The position numbers were made by a program, and so were the translations under genes. The notes below the pieces were generated by a model. That model did not search any database, was not told the DNA's origin, and saw only the letters and a list, made by a program, of their open reading frames with translations. Positions 1 through 8,641 of a stretch of 64,000 nt of DNA are shown here, one piece after another. Source of the stretch: Bacillota bacterium (lineage in GTDB: Bacteria > Bacillota > Clostridia > Lachnospirales > Lachnospiraceae). Location of the stretch: positions 62,001 through 126,000 of the forward strand of contig JAEXNR010000052.1 in the NCBI GenBank assembly GCA_023439505.1, given 5' to 3'. The first letter of the stretch is position 1, and the number at the start of each line of letters is the position of its first letter.

Positions 1-37
1 TATCAATTGCCTCTGTAATAAGAATTTTATATCCCAT
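1..37 (-). CDS. N-terminus of probable D-2-hydroxyacid dehydrogenase (partial)
   Basis: Only the first 12 codons lie in the window; they read MGYKILITEAID. The ATG at 37-35 is preceded by a strong AGGAGGTG ribosome site (complement of about 43-50), so this is a real start. A 'KILITEAID' opening is typical of D-3-phosphoglycerate dehydrogenase-like enzymes, but 12 residues cannot fix the family. The gene is divergent from the PucR-type regulator at 281, which makes it a plausible target of that regulator. The rest lies off the left edge. Confidence 0.5.
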   Translation of the reverse strand, partial: MGYKILITEAID

Positions 38-280
38 GGCAGCACCTCCTATATTTTTAATTTTAATTGACTCGTTGGATTGTTTGTGTAATTAAGTATA
101 AAAGTATCCCTATTTTCTGACAATAATCACTGTGTACTGATTTGAATAGAAACAGAGGACATATTGTCCATTTTCAGTAATTCAGTGATTGACGAATGGA
201 TTACTTTGGCTGTATTCTTAGTTTAAAGATATCGGGAATCAATTCAGACTTAATTGACATTATGTTCGAGGGGGATTTAG

Positions 281-1450
281 ATGGAATTAATGATTAGAAA
301 TATTGTCGAAAACCAATTGCTAAAGGGTGTAAGACTCGCCTCCGGGTTTGCCGGTGAATCCAATATGATCTCCTGGGTAAACGTTATGGAGATTTTAGAT
401 TCTCCGGATTCGGTTCAGCGGGGAGAACTTCTCGTAACTACAGGATATAATCTTCAGGATGAAGGGTTATTTTCCAGTCTTATTATGACCCTTAAAAATA
501 ATGGTGTAAGCGGAATCGCGATTCAAACCGGTTATTACATTGATAAAATCCCTGATTATATTTTGAAAGAATCTGACCGTCTGGGATTTCCCGTACTTGA
601 GGTTCCAAAACATCTGACCTTTTCAGAGATTCTACGCATCTTAATTCAAAAGATCAACACCAGCAAGATTGACGGGGATTTATCCGATGAGGCTGCCAAA
701 AGCCTGTTCCTGTCCATCAATGAGACGCTGAAGAATTATTCTTCCATGCTGTATGAAGAGGATAGTGCAAGGATTGCTTATCTCTTCTATCTTCAGCCGA
801 TTAACCAATATGCCGTGAATGAAGCGACCTCGCTAAGCTGTATGAACCGGATCAAATCTTACCTTACAGACCGGGCAGATGTATGTGAATATACCGTAGC
901 CAAAAATGGAATCGCTGCTTTTCTTATGATCTTTACCGGTGAAGAAAAGTATCTGTCCATGATTTATGATTTTAGCATTGAACTGACCTTTCTTTCAGAG
1001 CAGCAGGGCATGAATTATTACGTAGGTGTAGATAAAATAAAATCCTACAAATCACTTTCCCTTTCCTTTGAACATGCCACAGAATGCACAGAGTTATTAC
1101 ATTCTATTCATGCCAAAAGAGGGGTGTGTGCTTATGATAATATGACCTTTATCAAGATGTTCGGTCTTCTCCATCAAACGGAGCATTCCATCGTATCCGA
1201 TAATCAGGCGCTGCAGATCCTCTTAAATTATGATAGAATCAACCGCACCAACTATGTACAAACCCTCCGTTTCTACCTTGCAGATAACTGCAATGCCTCT
1301 AAGACAGCAGCCAGACTTTATATTCACAGACACACCCTGCAAAAGCGTCTCGAGAAGATCCACGACCTGTGTGGAATCAATCCGGATGATTTTTATGCCC
1401 GGTTGTACATGTCCATCTCCATGCTCTTTCATGATTACTTCAATTACTGA
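281..1450 (+). CDS. PucR-family transcriptional regulator
   Basis: A 389-residue cytoplasmic regulator. The N-terminal ~125 residues resemble the PucR ligand-sensing domain (alternating strands with 'GELLVTTGYNLQ' and 'GVSGIAIQTGYY'). The C-terminal ~60 residues form the PucR/CdaR-type helix-turn-helix (LADNCNASKTAARLYIHRHTLQKRL, seen at about residues 330-355). The middle resembles the degenerate GGDEF-like linker of this family. The start at 281 is supported by a GGGGG ribosome site 6-7 bases upstream; a second Met at codon 4 is less well placed. The gene diverges from a probable hydroxyacid dehydrogenase and is followed by a racemase-family gene. Family members usually activate adjacent purine, amino-acid or hydroxyacid catabolic genes; the effector here is unknown. 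Confidence 0.85.
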   Translation: MELMIRNIVENQLLKGVRLASGFAGESNMISWVNVMEILDSPDSVQRGELLVTTGYNLQDEGLFSSLIMTLKNNGVSGIAIQTGYYIDKIPDYILKESDRLGFPVLEVPKHLTFSEILRILIQKINTSKIDGDLSDEAAKSLFLSINETLKNYSSMLYEEDSARIAYLFYLQPINQYAVNEATSLSCMNRIKSYLTDRADVCEYTVAKNGIAAFLMIFTGEEKYLSMIYDFSIELTFLSEQQGMNYYVGVDKIKSYKSLSLSFEHATECTELLHSIHAKRGVCAYDNMTFIKMFGLLHQTEHSIVSDNQALQILLNYDRINRTNYVQTLRFYLADNCNASKTAARLYIHRHTLQKRLEKIHDLCGINPDDFYARLYMSISMLFHDYFNY

Positions 1451-1600
1451 TTCACAGATCGCTGCTGCGTAAGGAACGTCGGTGTCAGTCAGTGGACAAC
1501 ATGTATAGGTTTCCTTACAAAGTGACTACTCTTTTGGGGAATGCAGGATATCTCTTTACATTCATCCGCAGAATGTGCTATTTTAAACTCACAAAATGCC

Positions 1601-1616
1601 GGCGCATCGATGCGCC
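1601..1616. repeat. 16-bp perfect palindrome before the racemase gene
   Basis: GGCGCATCGATGCGCC is its own reverse complement and ends 18 bases before the ATG at 1635, just upstream of the AAAGGGG ribosome site. It could be an operator or a leader hairpin limiting translation. Nothing in the sequence decides which. Confidence 0.5.
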
Positions 1617-1634
1617 ACGAAAGGGGACCGGTAT

Positions 1635-2363
1635 ATGAGAATAACAGGCGGTTATACCAGCTATGGACAATATATAGGAATTTTAATGATGGACACTGTT
1701 TTCCCCAGATTGATCGGAGATATCGGTAATGCGAGAACTTATAAAATTCCTGTGAGATATTACACCGTAAGAAATGTTTCTACAGATAAAATGGATGCCT
1801 CCAATGCAGAGAAATTACTGCTTCAACCCTTCATCGATGCCGCAAGGGAACTGGAAAAGGAGGGCTGTAAAGCCATCACCACAAGCTGCAGCTTCCTTAC
1901 CGGATTTCAAAAGCAGCTTGCAGATGCCGTAAACATTCCTGTATTTACAAACACTTTGATTTTGGCTCCATTTATACACACCATGCTTAACAGTAAATTA
2001 TCTATCGGTATACTGACCGAACGTGCTGACCTCATCCATGATGACTATTTCGGACAACTGGGCTGGTCAAGCAGGGATATTCCGGTGAATATCAGCGGAA
2101 TGCCGGAAGATTCCCCCTTCTCAAGACTCTTTATCCAGGATAATCTGGAGGAGGATCTGGAAGTTCTTGAGCAATGCATGATAGAGCTTACCACAAAACA
2201 TATGCAGGAACACCCGGACACCGGTGCAATCATATTGGAATGTACCAACTTTGCACCTTTTACCAATCTCATCCAGCGGATCTCTGGTGTGCCTGTTTTC
2301 GGAATTAATCAATTACTGGAGTATATGGATTCTTGTATCCTCGCTCCGAAATATTATGAATAA
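1635..2363 (+). CDS. Aspartate/glutamate racemase-family protein
   Basis: A 242-residue protein of the Asp/Glu/hydantoin racemase superfamily. The two catalytic cysteines expected for this fold are visible: Cys85 in ITTSCSFLTG and Cys203 in LECTNFAPF, with the N-terminal glycine-rich strand ITGGYTSYGQYIGIL. An ATG 39 bases upstream is in frame, but the AAAGGGG site lies correctly spaced only from the ATG at 1635, so that start is used. The gene follows the PucR-type regulator by about 180 bases and may be part of its regulon with the divergent dehydrogenase. The substrate cannot be read from the sequence: aspartate, glutamate, hydantoin or a decarboxylase-like (AroM/maleate isomerase) role are all possible. 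Confidence 0.75.
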   Translation: MRITGGYTSYGQYIGILMMDTVFPRLIGDIGNARTYKIPVRYYTVRNVSTDKMDASNAEKLLLQPFIDAARELEKEGCKAITTSCSFLTGFQKQLADAVNIPVFTNTLILAPFIHTMLNSKLSIGILTERADLIHDDYFGQLGWSSRDIPVNISGMPEDSPFSRLFIQDNLEEDLEVLEQCMIELTTKHMQEHPDTGAIILECTNFAPFTNLIQRISGVPVFGINQLLEYMDSCILAPKYYE

Positions 2364-2404
2364 GTCTCAGGCGGGAACGCTTGTCCTTTAAAAAGGGCCG
2401 TTAT

Positions 2405-2463
2405 GTAACAACAGGAACCGTTAAAGATCATTTCCATAGATCTTTAACGGTTCCTGTTGTTAC
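2405..2463. terminator. 25-bp perfect hairpin between convergent genes
   Basis: Arms 2405-2429 and 2439-2463 are perfectly complementary over 25 bp with a 9-base loop. The hairpin sits between the convergent racemase and feoB genes, so it probably ends transcription from both sides. It lacks a long T-run on either strand, and the stem is much longer than a usual intrinsic terminator. Confidence 0.7.
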
Positions 2464-2486
2464 TAATGCTCTTAAGCTTTTCTTGA

Positions 2487-4604
2487 TTATGCCCAGCCGA
2501 ACAGTTTGAATATCATGGTTGTAATAAAGCATACCACTATGGCAACCACCGTTGGCAGCAATGCCGCAACCAGCGTCCACTTCATGCTTCCGGTTTCTTT
2601 TTTTATCGTTAGTAATGTTGTGGCGCAGGGCCAGTGGAGAAGACTGAACAGCATGGTATTCAATGCCGTTAAGTAGGTCCAGCCGTGTCCTAACAGAATC
2701 TCTCTTAGGGATTCAATACTGTCGAATTCGATTAGCGCACCGGTGGAAAGATACGCCATCAAGAGAATAGGTAATACAATTTCGTTGGCAGGCATTCCAA
2801 GGATGAATGCCATCAATATGAAGCCGTCAATTCCGATGAGATGAGCAAAGGGGTCTAAGAAATTCGCAATATGGCCTATGATGCTAAAGTCCCCGATATA
2901 AATATTGCCCAGCACCCAGGTAATCGCACCTGCAGGTGCTGCGATGATAGCAGCTCTTCTAAGCACAAACAATGTTCTGTCAATTACTGACGTGTAAAGT
3001 ACTCTGCCGATCCGGGGCACCCTATATGGCGGCAATTCCAGAGTGAAGGTAGAGGGAATTCCCTTTAGTATGGTTTTAGATAACAAATAGGAAATCAGCA
3101 ATGTCACTCCGATGCCGAGGACAACCAGGACTGTAACCGAAAGCGCCGGCAGGATACCCAGCCTTCCTCCTCCTAACGCCACAAGAAATACGGAGGAGAT
3201 TGCAATCAGCGTGGGAAATCTGCCATTGCAGGGTACAAAATTATTGGTTAACGTAGCAATCAGGCGTTCCCTTGGCGATTCGATAATTCTGCAGGATATA
3301 ATCCCCGCTGCATTGCATCCAAACCCCATACACATAGTCAGACACTGTTTCCCATGTGCGCAGGCCTTCTTAAACAGATGATCCATATTAAAGGCTACTC
3401 TTGGCAGATATCCCAGATCCTCCAGGATCGTAAACAACGGAAAAAAGATGGCCATCGGCGGAAGCATAACCGCCACAACCCAGGCCAGCGTTCTGTATAA
3501 GCCCAGAATCAGCACGCCATGGAGCCAATCGGGAGCATTGATATACCCAAAAAATACCGTCAGTTTATCCTCGATGCCAAACAAAAAATCTGATAATAAC
3601 GCCGAGGGCACATTGGCTCCGGTAATTGTAATCCAGAATACTCCTGCCAATACTGCAAACATAATGGGAATTCCAAAGATTCTTGATGTAATAATATTAT
3701 CAATCTTCCGGTCCCGGCTGTATTTCTTTGTTCCCTCCCGAATATGTCTGTTTTTGATTTCCTCCGCTCTTTGATAAATCATTTCGGATATGATATCTCT
3801 TACCGTCTTACGGTCTTCCAAAACAGTCTCTACATCTGCTATCTTCAGTTTTTCTTCCAGGGAGGTTCGCTGTGTATAATTAAATACCGATTCCGTCAGC
3901 TTCATGTCACCGTCAATAATTCTCAGTGCCAGCCATCTGGAATTAATTCCGCTGATATTATCTTTTACAAGGGGCAGCAGCGCCTGGATCCTTCCTTCAA
4001 TTTCTTCATTATATCGGACGGTATTAGGAACCGGTATGGTTGCTCCTGTGACAACCTTATAGACTGCATCCTTTAGTTCGTTGATCCCGATGCCGCTGCG
4101 AGCCGAACACAGAACAACGGGAATTCCCAGCTCCTTTTCCATCCCCTTTGCATCAATTTCAATATGTTTTTTATGTGCTTCGTCAATCAGATTGATGCAA
4201 AGCACCACCTTACTTGTCAGCTCCATTACCTGAAAAACAAGATTCAGGTTCCGCTCCAGGCAGGTTGCATCCGCTACCACAATTACCGCATCGGAATTAC
4301 CAAAGCAGATAAAATCCCGTGCTACCTCTTCTTCCACGGAAGCTGCAAACAGTGAATACGTTCCCGGTAAATCCACCAATATATTCTCTGTTTTGTTATA
4401 TTCAAAGGTTCCTCTCGCATTAACAACTGTTTTACCCGGCCAGTTGCCTGTATGCTGGTGCAGTCCGGTCAGTTCATTAAATACAGTACTCTTCCCCGTA
4501 TTGGGATTTCCCGCGAGTGCTATGATATACTGACCCTCTTTTTTTTCAATATGAAACAAATCTGTCATGGCACTATTTTGTGTGGATTGAAATGTTAAGC
4601 CCAT
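2487..4604 (-). CDS. feoB: Ferrous iron transporter FeoB
   Basis: A 705-residue inner-membrane Fe(II) transporter. The N-terminal G-protein domain shows G1 AGNPNTGKST (residues 31-40), G3 DLPGTYSL (about 79-86) and G4 NLID (about 139). A long polytopic region follows from about residue 310, with the Gate-type segments GFGCNAAGIISC and NNFVPCNGRFPT. The start at 4604 has an AAGGGGGCG ribosome site; the Met at codon 13 does not. No feoA gene is adjacent. The gene lies 132 bases downstream of the Crp/Fnr-type regulator on the same strand, so iron uptake may share control with the redox-stress gene hcp. The Cys-containing gate variant resembles the form common in clostridia; this is family knowledge, not proof of specificity. 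Confidence 0.95.
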   Translation of the reverse strand: MGLTFQSTQNSAMTDLFHIEKKEGQYIIALAGNPNTGKSTVFNELTGLHQHTGNWPGKTVVNARGTFEYNKTENILVDLPGTYSLFAASVEEEVARDFICFGNSDAVIVVADATCLERNLNLVFQVMELTSKVVLCINLIDEAHKKHIEIDAKGMEKELGIPVVLCSARSGIGINELKDAVYKVVTGATIPVPNTVRYNEEIEGRIQALLPLVKDNISGINSRWLALRIIDGDMKLTESVFNYTQRTSLEEKLKIADVETVLEDRKTVRDIISEMIYQRAEEIKNRHIREGTKKYSRDRKIDNIITSRIFGIPIMFAVLAGVFWITITGANVPSALLSDFLFGIEDKLTVFFGYINAPDWLHGVLILGLYRTLAWVVAVMLPPMAIFFPLFTILEDLGYLPRVAFNMDHLFKKACAHGKQCLTMCMGFGCNAAGIISCRIIESPRERLIATLTNNFVPCNGRFPTLIAISSVFLVALGGGRLGILPALSVTVLVVLGIGVTLLISYLLSKTILKGIPSTFTLELPPYRVPRIGRVLYTSVIDRTLFVLRRAAIIAAPAGAITWVLGNIYIGDFSIIGHIANFLDPFAHLIGIDGFILMAFILGMPANEIVLPILLMAYLSTGALIEFDSIESLREILLGHGWTYLTALNTMLFSLLHWPCATTLLTIKKETGSMKWTLVAALLPTVVAIVVCFITTMIFKLFGWA

Positions 4605-4736
4605 AAACGCCCCCTTAATCTTTATTAAATCTTTTATCGTTAGTTCAATTTAATAAATTTTCATTAGGCTAATTTATAATATGTCTTTCTAAAATGAAAG
4701 GTTCCAATCCATATAAAATATTAATATCAGATCTGT

Positions 4737-5426
4737 TTATTCCAGCGTTTGGGCCAGCCGCTCCTTATCCAATATCCTGAAGCTGTGCCCGTAATAATCA
4801 ATCAGACTTTCTTCCTTCATTCTGGATAATTCACGACACATGGAGGTTCTGGAAACATTCAGATAATCTGCCAGCTCTGTCTGGTTCAGAAGGATTTGAA
4901 AGGTATTGCTGTTCTGACCGGCCGATTCACTGAGCAGATAGCAGGCCAGTTTCTCCCTCATCCCTTTTAAGGTTAACAGCTCCAGTTTTCTGTTTAAGAC
5001 TACGTTCTTCTCACCAAGTACAATCATCATATTCTGGATCAATCCAATATGAAAACTGCAGCTGTTTCCGCAGGACTTAATCACCCTCTCATAGGGGATC
5101 AGTAATATCTCTGCTGATTCTTTCACCCTGACTGTGACAGGAGAGGTACGTTTTGCCGTGCAGACTATCCCCTCGGCGAACATATGGGAGGACTCCAGAA
5201 AGGCCACAATGTGCTTATTCCCGGCAAGACTTTCTTTCATGATCTCAATCATTCCATTCAGAACGATACCGATGAAGTTTACCTGATCTCCGGCCAGAAA
5301 GATATATTCCTCCGCTTCATATCTTTTGATCTGGGCGCCAAGGCATTTTAACAATGGGTCAATATCTTTCTCCTCTATTGTCCGAAACAGACTGCAGTTC
5401 TTTAAAACAGGCACGTATTTTTCCAT
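4737..5426 (-). CDS. Crp/Fnr-family transcriptional regulator (HcpR-like)
   Basis: A 229-residue protein with an N-terminal cyclic-nucleotide-binding-type beta-roll (about 10-130), a long dimerisation helix (about 125-160) and a C-terminal winged helix. The recognition region NQTELADYLNVSRTSMCREL spans 181-200. Five cysteines precede residue 125 (11, 28, 89, 119, 123) and could bind a cofactor, but they do not form the Fnr N-terminal cluster motif. The gene is divergent from hcp and 132 bases upstream of feoB on the same strand. Crp/Fnr regulators next to hcp (HcpR type) commonly respond to nitric oxide or nitrite, so that role is inferred. The dyad at 5482-5501 is the obvious candidate operator. 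Confidence 0.88.
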   Translation of the reverse strand: MEKYVPVLKNCSLFRTIEEKDIDPLLKCLGAQIKRYEAEEYIFLAGDQVNFIGIVLNGMIEIMKESLAGNKHIVAFLESSHMFAEGIVCTAKRTSPVTVRVKESAEILLIPYERVIKSCGNSCSFHIGLIQNMMIVLGEKNVVLNRKLELLTLKGMREKLACYLLSESAGQNSNTFQILLNQTELADYLNVSRTSMCRELSRMKEESLIDYYGHSFRILDKERLAQTLE

Positions 5427-5481
5427 AACGTTATCCTCCTATCGGTTTGTCAAAGTTTAATTTTTTCTTATCTTTTCTTAA

Positions 5482-5501
5482 ATTGTAGCTCCAGCTACAA
5501 T
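5482..5501. promoter_or_regulatory. Dyad operator between crp/fnr-type gene and hcp
   Basis: Arms ATTGTAGCT and AGCTACAAT are perfectly inverted around CC (9+2+9 bp). The site is 56 bp upstream of the regulator start and 122 bp upstream of hcp, inside a 197-bp divergent control region. Its size and symmetry suit a Crp/Fnr dimer. Binding is inferred from position only. Confidence 0.6.
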
Positions 5502-5623
5502 GTTTTCATGTTACATGTATTATACTCAGCTTATTCCAGGAAAGTCAATCAAATCAATGAGAATTGATAAGATGAATCGACAAAAGCGGTTCACTTGTTT
5601 ATAAAGAAAAGGAGAATACAAGT

Positions 5624-7261
5624 ATGGAAAACAATATGTTTTGTTATCAATGTCAGGAGACTGCCGGCTGCACAGGCTGCACCAAATTCGGCGTATGCGG
5701 GAAATCTCCCGATTTGGCCAGAATGCAGGATTTATTAATTTATGTGACCAAGGGCTTAAGTGCGGTTACTACACAGCTGAGAAAACAGGGCGAAGAGATA
5801 TCAGCCGGGGTGGATCATTATATCACCATTAATTTATTTACCACCATCACCAATGCAAACTTTGATGATGAGATTTTCTACCAGAGAGTATTCGAAACTC
5901 TGGAACTGAAGCAGCGTCTGATCAGCAGAATTGCTGACCAGACCAAATTAGCGGAAGCTGCTCTTTGGAATGGGGTTACCCGGGAGGAGCTTAACCAGAA
6001 ATCACTTACTGTCGGCGTTCTTGCCACAGAGAATGAAGATGTCAGAAGCCTCAGAGAATTAATCACTTACGGATTAAAGGGTCTTGCCGCTTATTTAAAG
6101 CATGCCAACGAATTAGATTATGACAGCAACGAAGTAAGTGCTTTTATGCAAAGAGCATTGGCAGCAACACTTGATGATACCTTAAGTGTTAACGATCTGA
6201 TCGCCCTGACACTGGAAGCAGGTAAATTCGGCGTTGACGGTATGGCATTGTTAGATTCAGCCAATACCGGCACCTATGGTCATCCCGAGATTACCAAGGT
6301 TAATATCGGGGTAGGAACAAGACCCGGTATTCTGATTTCCGGACATGATTTGAAGGATCTGGAGCAGCTGCTGGAACAAACCCAGGGTACCGGCGTAGAT
6401 GTCTATACCCACTCCGAGATGCTTCCTGCTCACTATTATCCCGCATTTAAGAAATATAGCAATTTTATCGGCAACTATGGTAATGCATGGTGGAAGCAGA
6501 AGGAAGAATTCGAGAGCTTTGGCGGACCGATTTTAATGACCACCAACTGTGTTGTTCCCCCTGCAGCTTCCTATAAAGATAGATTATTCACCACCGGGGC
6601 AGCCGGCGTCAGCGGTTGTGCTCATATTGCAAAAGACGAAAACGGTCATAAGGATTTCTCCCGGATCATTGAACTCGCGAAAGAGTGTAAAGCGCCTGTA
6701 GAAATCGAAAAAGGCGAGATCATCGGTGGATTTGCCCACAATCAGGTACTTGCTCTCGCAGATCAGGTCGTTGGAGCTGTAAAATCCGGCGCAATTAAGA
6801 AATTCTTTGTTATGGCAGGCTGTGACGGACGACAGAAGTCCAGAAATTATTATACTGATTTTGCCAATGCTCTTCCAAAGGACACGGTAATTCTTACAGC
6901 AGGCTGTGCGAAGTATAAGTATAACAAATTAAATCTGGGAGATATCAACGGCATCCCAAGAGTTTTGGATGCAGGTCAATGTAATGACTCTTACTCCCTG
7001 GCACTCATTGCCCTAAAGTTAAAAGAAGTATTTGAGCTTAATGACATCAATGAACTGCCCATCGCCTTTAACATCGCCTGGTATGAGCAGAAAGCCGTTA
7101 TCGTACTCCTTGCCCTTCTCTATTTAGGGGTTAAGAATATCCACTTAGGACCTACGTTGCCGGCCTTCCTTTCCCCGAATGTGGCAAAGGTTTTGGTTGA
7201 GAACTTTGGCATTGCCGGTATCGGCAGCGTTGAAGATGACATCGCTCTCTTCATGAAATAA
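5624..7261 (+). CDS. hcp: Hydroxylamine reductase (hybrid cluster protein)
   Basis: A 545-residue cytoplasmic Fe-S enzyme. The N-terminal cysteines C7, C10, C19 and C25 fit the C-x2-C-x8-C-x5-C pattern that binds the proximal [4Fe-4S] cluster in anaerobe-type Hcp. Hybrid-cluster ligand regions are recognisable downstream: GVSGCAHI, MAGCDGRQ, TAGCAKYKYNK and DAGQCNDS. Length is normal. The start is supported by AAAGGAG 8 bases upstream. Hcp reduces hydroxylamine in vitro and acts as a nitric oxide reductase or S-nitrosylating enzyme in cells. No hcr reductase gene is adjacent. The divergent Crp/Fnr regulator and the dyad at 5482-5501 suggest nitrosative or redox control. Confidence 0.96.
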   Translation: MENNMFCYQCQETAGCTGCTKFGVCGKSPDLARMQDLLIYVTKGLSAVTTQLRKQGEEISAGVDHYITINLFTTITNANFDDEIFYQRVFETLELKQRLISRIADQTKLAEAALWNGVTREELNQKSLTVGVLATENEDVRSLRELITYGLKGLAAYLKHANELDYDSNEVSAFMQRALAATLDDTLSVNDLIALTLEAGKFGVDGMALLDSANTGTYGHPEITKVNIGVGTRPGILISGHDLKDLEQLLEQTQGTGVDVYTHSEMLPAHYYPAFKKYSNFIGNYGNAWWKQKEEFESFGGPILMTTNCVVPPAASYKDRLFTTGAAGVSGCAHIAKDENGHKDFSRIIELAKECKAPVEIEKGEIIGGFAHNQVLALADQVVGAVKSGAIKKFFVMAGCDGRQKSRNYYTDFANALPKDTVILTAGCAKYKYNKLNLGDINGIPRVLDAGQCNDSYSLALIALKLKEVFELNDINELPIAFNIAWYEQKAVIVLLALLYLGVKNIHLGPTLPAFLSPNVAKVLVENFGIAGIGSVEDDIALFMK

Positions 7262-7285
7262 TCCTGACGGTTTTATCCCCCCTGC

Positions 7286-7315
7286 CCGGAGGCCGTTACA
7301 AGATAACGCCTCCGG
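7286..7315 (+). terminator. Hairpin downstream of hcp
   Basis: CCGGAGG pairs with CCTCCGG and continues inward (CGTTA/TAACG) with one bulged base, 25 bases after the hcp stop. It has no clear T-run, so it may be an imperfect terminator or a 3' stabiliser. The remaining DNA to about 7545 holds no recognised gene. Confidence 0.5.
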
Positions 7316-7647
7316 TATCAATAACATAACGGTATTCTTCTACTTTATTGAGGAACATGTCGTTGTTCTTATCTGCCGATCGCATCCTTTCCTGTGCGCT
7401 AAGGCGATCAAGATCAATGATGTGCTCCTCAATTTTGCTTATGAGGAATCGATATTGGGATTTTGTTCGAATATTGTCATTTTATATCAATTCTATTACG
7501 GCAACCGCGAATGATACACTTTTTTAGCTGTGATATCTTCAAATAATGCCATTACAGTCATTGGCGGTTCTATCATCACATGGTATAATTTTACTGGAAG
7601 AAATTGTATTTCATTCTTCACGGAATCGTTTCCAGGAGGTGTTTTCC

Positions 7648-8388
7648 ATCGTAAACTTGATTGATACGAATGACATCAAACCCTATCTTTTGATTCAGGC
7701 TGACTGCATGGATATTTTGGAGCATATTCCTGATGGCAGCATCGATTTGATTTTAAGTGATCCCCCCTATAACCTTGCCAAGTATTCTACCGGGAATATG
7801 AAGTTTGACTGGAGGGGTGAAATCAATAATGATGTTGCGGGGTGGGACCTGAAAGAATTATCACCCATGGATTTTATCACTCATTTCAAAAGGATACTCT
7901 CTCCTTCCGGTAACATTTTTATTTTTACCAGTTATAATCTGCTCGGAAAATGGCATGAGGTATTCGACAGTGAATTTGATACCTTTCAGTTTATGGTATG
8001 GCATAAAACCAACCCTGTACCTAACATCAGAAAATCCTCCTTCCTAAACAGTTGTGAACTGATTGTATGTATGTGGAACAAAGGTCACACCTGGAATTTC
8101 TCCCGGCAAAATGATATGCATAATTTTATTGAAAGTCCTATCTGCATGGGAAGAGAACGGTTGAAATATCCTAAGCACCCCACGCAAAAACCCCTGAATA
8201 TTTTAAAACATATCATCAATGTGGCCAGCAAAGAAAATGACCTGGTATTGGATCTGTTCATGGGCGTCGGTTCTACCGGAGTTGCCGCCCTGGAATCCAG
8301 GCGGCGCTTTCTCGGCATAGAAATCGACGAAACTTATTATCATGCCAGTGAAGACCGTATGAGAAATTCCCTGACCAGAAATTTCTGA
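7648..8388 (+). CDS. Solitary DNA adenine/cytosine-N4 methyltransferase
   Basis: A beta-class amino-methyltransferase. The catalytic motif IV DPPYNLA comes first (in DLILSDPPYNLA), and the AdoMet motif I DLFMGVGSTG lies near the C-terminus, followed by GIEIDETYY. No restriction enzyme or specificity gene is next to it, so it looks like an orphan methylase. The open frame reaches an ATG at 7546, but that codon has no ribosome site. A perfect AGGAGG lies at 7634-7639, and the codon 8 bases beyond it in this frame is ATC (7648). A TTG at 7657 and a GTG overlapping the AGGAGG at 7639 are the other candidates. I chose 7648 on spacing; the start is uncertain by up to 34 codons. It lies just upstream of an ATGCAT-rich tandem array. 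Confidence 0.82.
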   Translation: MVNLIDTNDIKPYLLIQADCMDILEHIPDGSIDLILSDPPYNLAKYSTGNMKFDWRGEINNDVAGWDLKELSPMDFITHFKRILSPSGNIFIFTSYNLLGKWHEVFDSEFDTFQFMVWHKTNPVPNIRKSSFLNSCELIVCMWNKGHTWNFSRQNDMHNFIESPICMGRERLKYPKHPTQKPLNILKHIINVASKENDLVLDLFMGVGSTGVAALESRRRFLGIEIDETYYHASEDRMRNSLTRNF

Positions 8389-8431
8389 ATAAGATGAAGC
8401 TGTAAGCTGTTTCACTTGCCGTGAATACGAT

Positions 8432-8567
8432 TTACTTTCATGCATGCGTTACTTTTATGCGTACGTTACTTTCCTGCATACGTTACTCTCCTGCATACAT
8501 TACTTTCATGCATACATTACTTTCCTGCATATGTTACTTTCATGCATGCATCTCACTTGCATGCATA
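8432..8567. repeat. 17-bp tandem repeat array, 8 units
   Basis: Eight consecutive 17-bp units follow the consensus TTACTTTCMTGCATACR. Units 1-7 (8432-8550) are clear and the eighth (8551-8567) is degenerate. All but the second contain TGCAT, and several make ATGCAT or GCATGC palindromes. Units abut without spacers and 17 is not a multiple of 3, so this is neither CRISPR nor coding. It lies 43 bp after the methyltransferase stop and runs into a terminator hairpin. Confidence 0.9.
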
Positions 8568-8617
8568 AAAGCTCCTGGAATACAGCCAATCATAAATCGT
8601 ATTCCAGGAGCTTTTAT
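8565..8617. terminator. 19-bp bidirectional terminator hairpin
   Basis: Arms 8565-8583 and 8599-8617 pair perfectly over 19 bp around a 15-base loop, with A-rich and T-rich outer ends. It lies between the convergent methyltransferase and chemoreceptor genes and can end both transcripts. Confidence 0.85.
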
Positions 8618-8641
8618 CTGCTGCCCCTATTTTATTTTCTC

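Noticed and set aside
4605..4736. feoA gene in the gap upstream of feoB
   Set aside because: The 132-bp gap has no open frame of suitable length on either strand.
8432..8567. Tandem 17-bp repeats as a CRISPR array
   Set aside because: Units abut directly with no spacers and there are no cas genes in the window.
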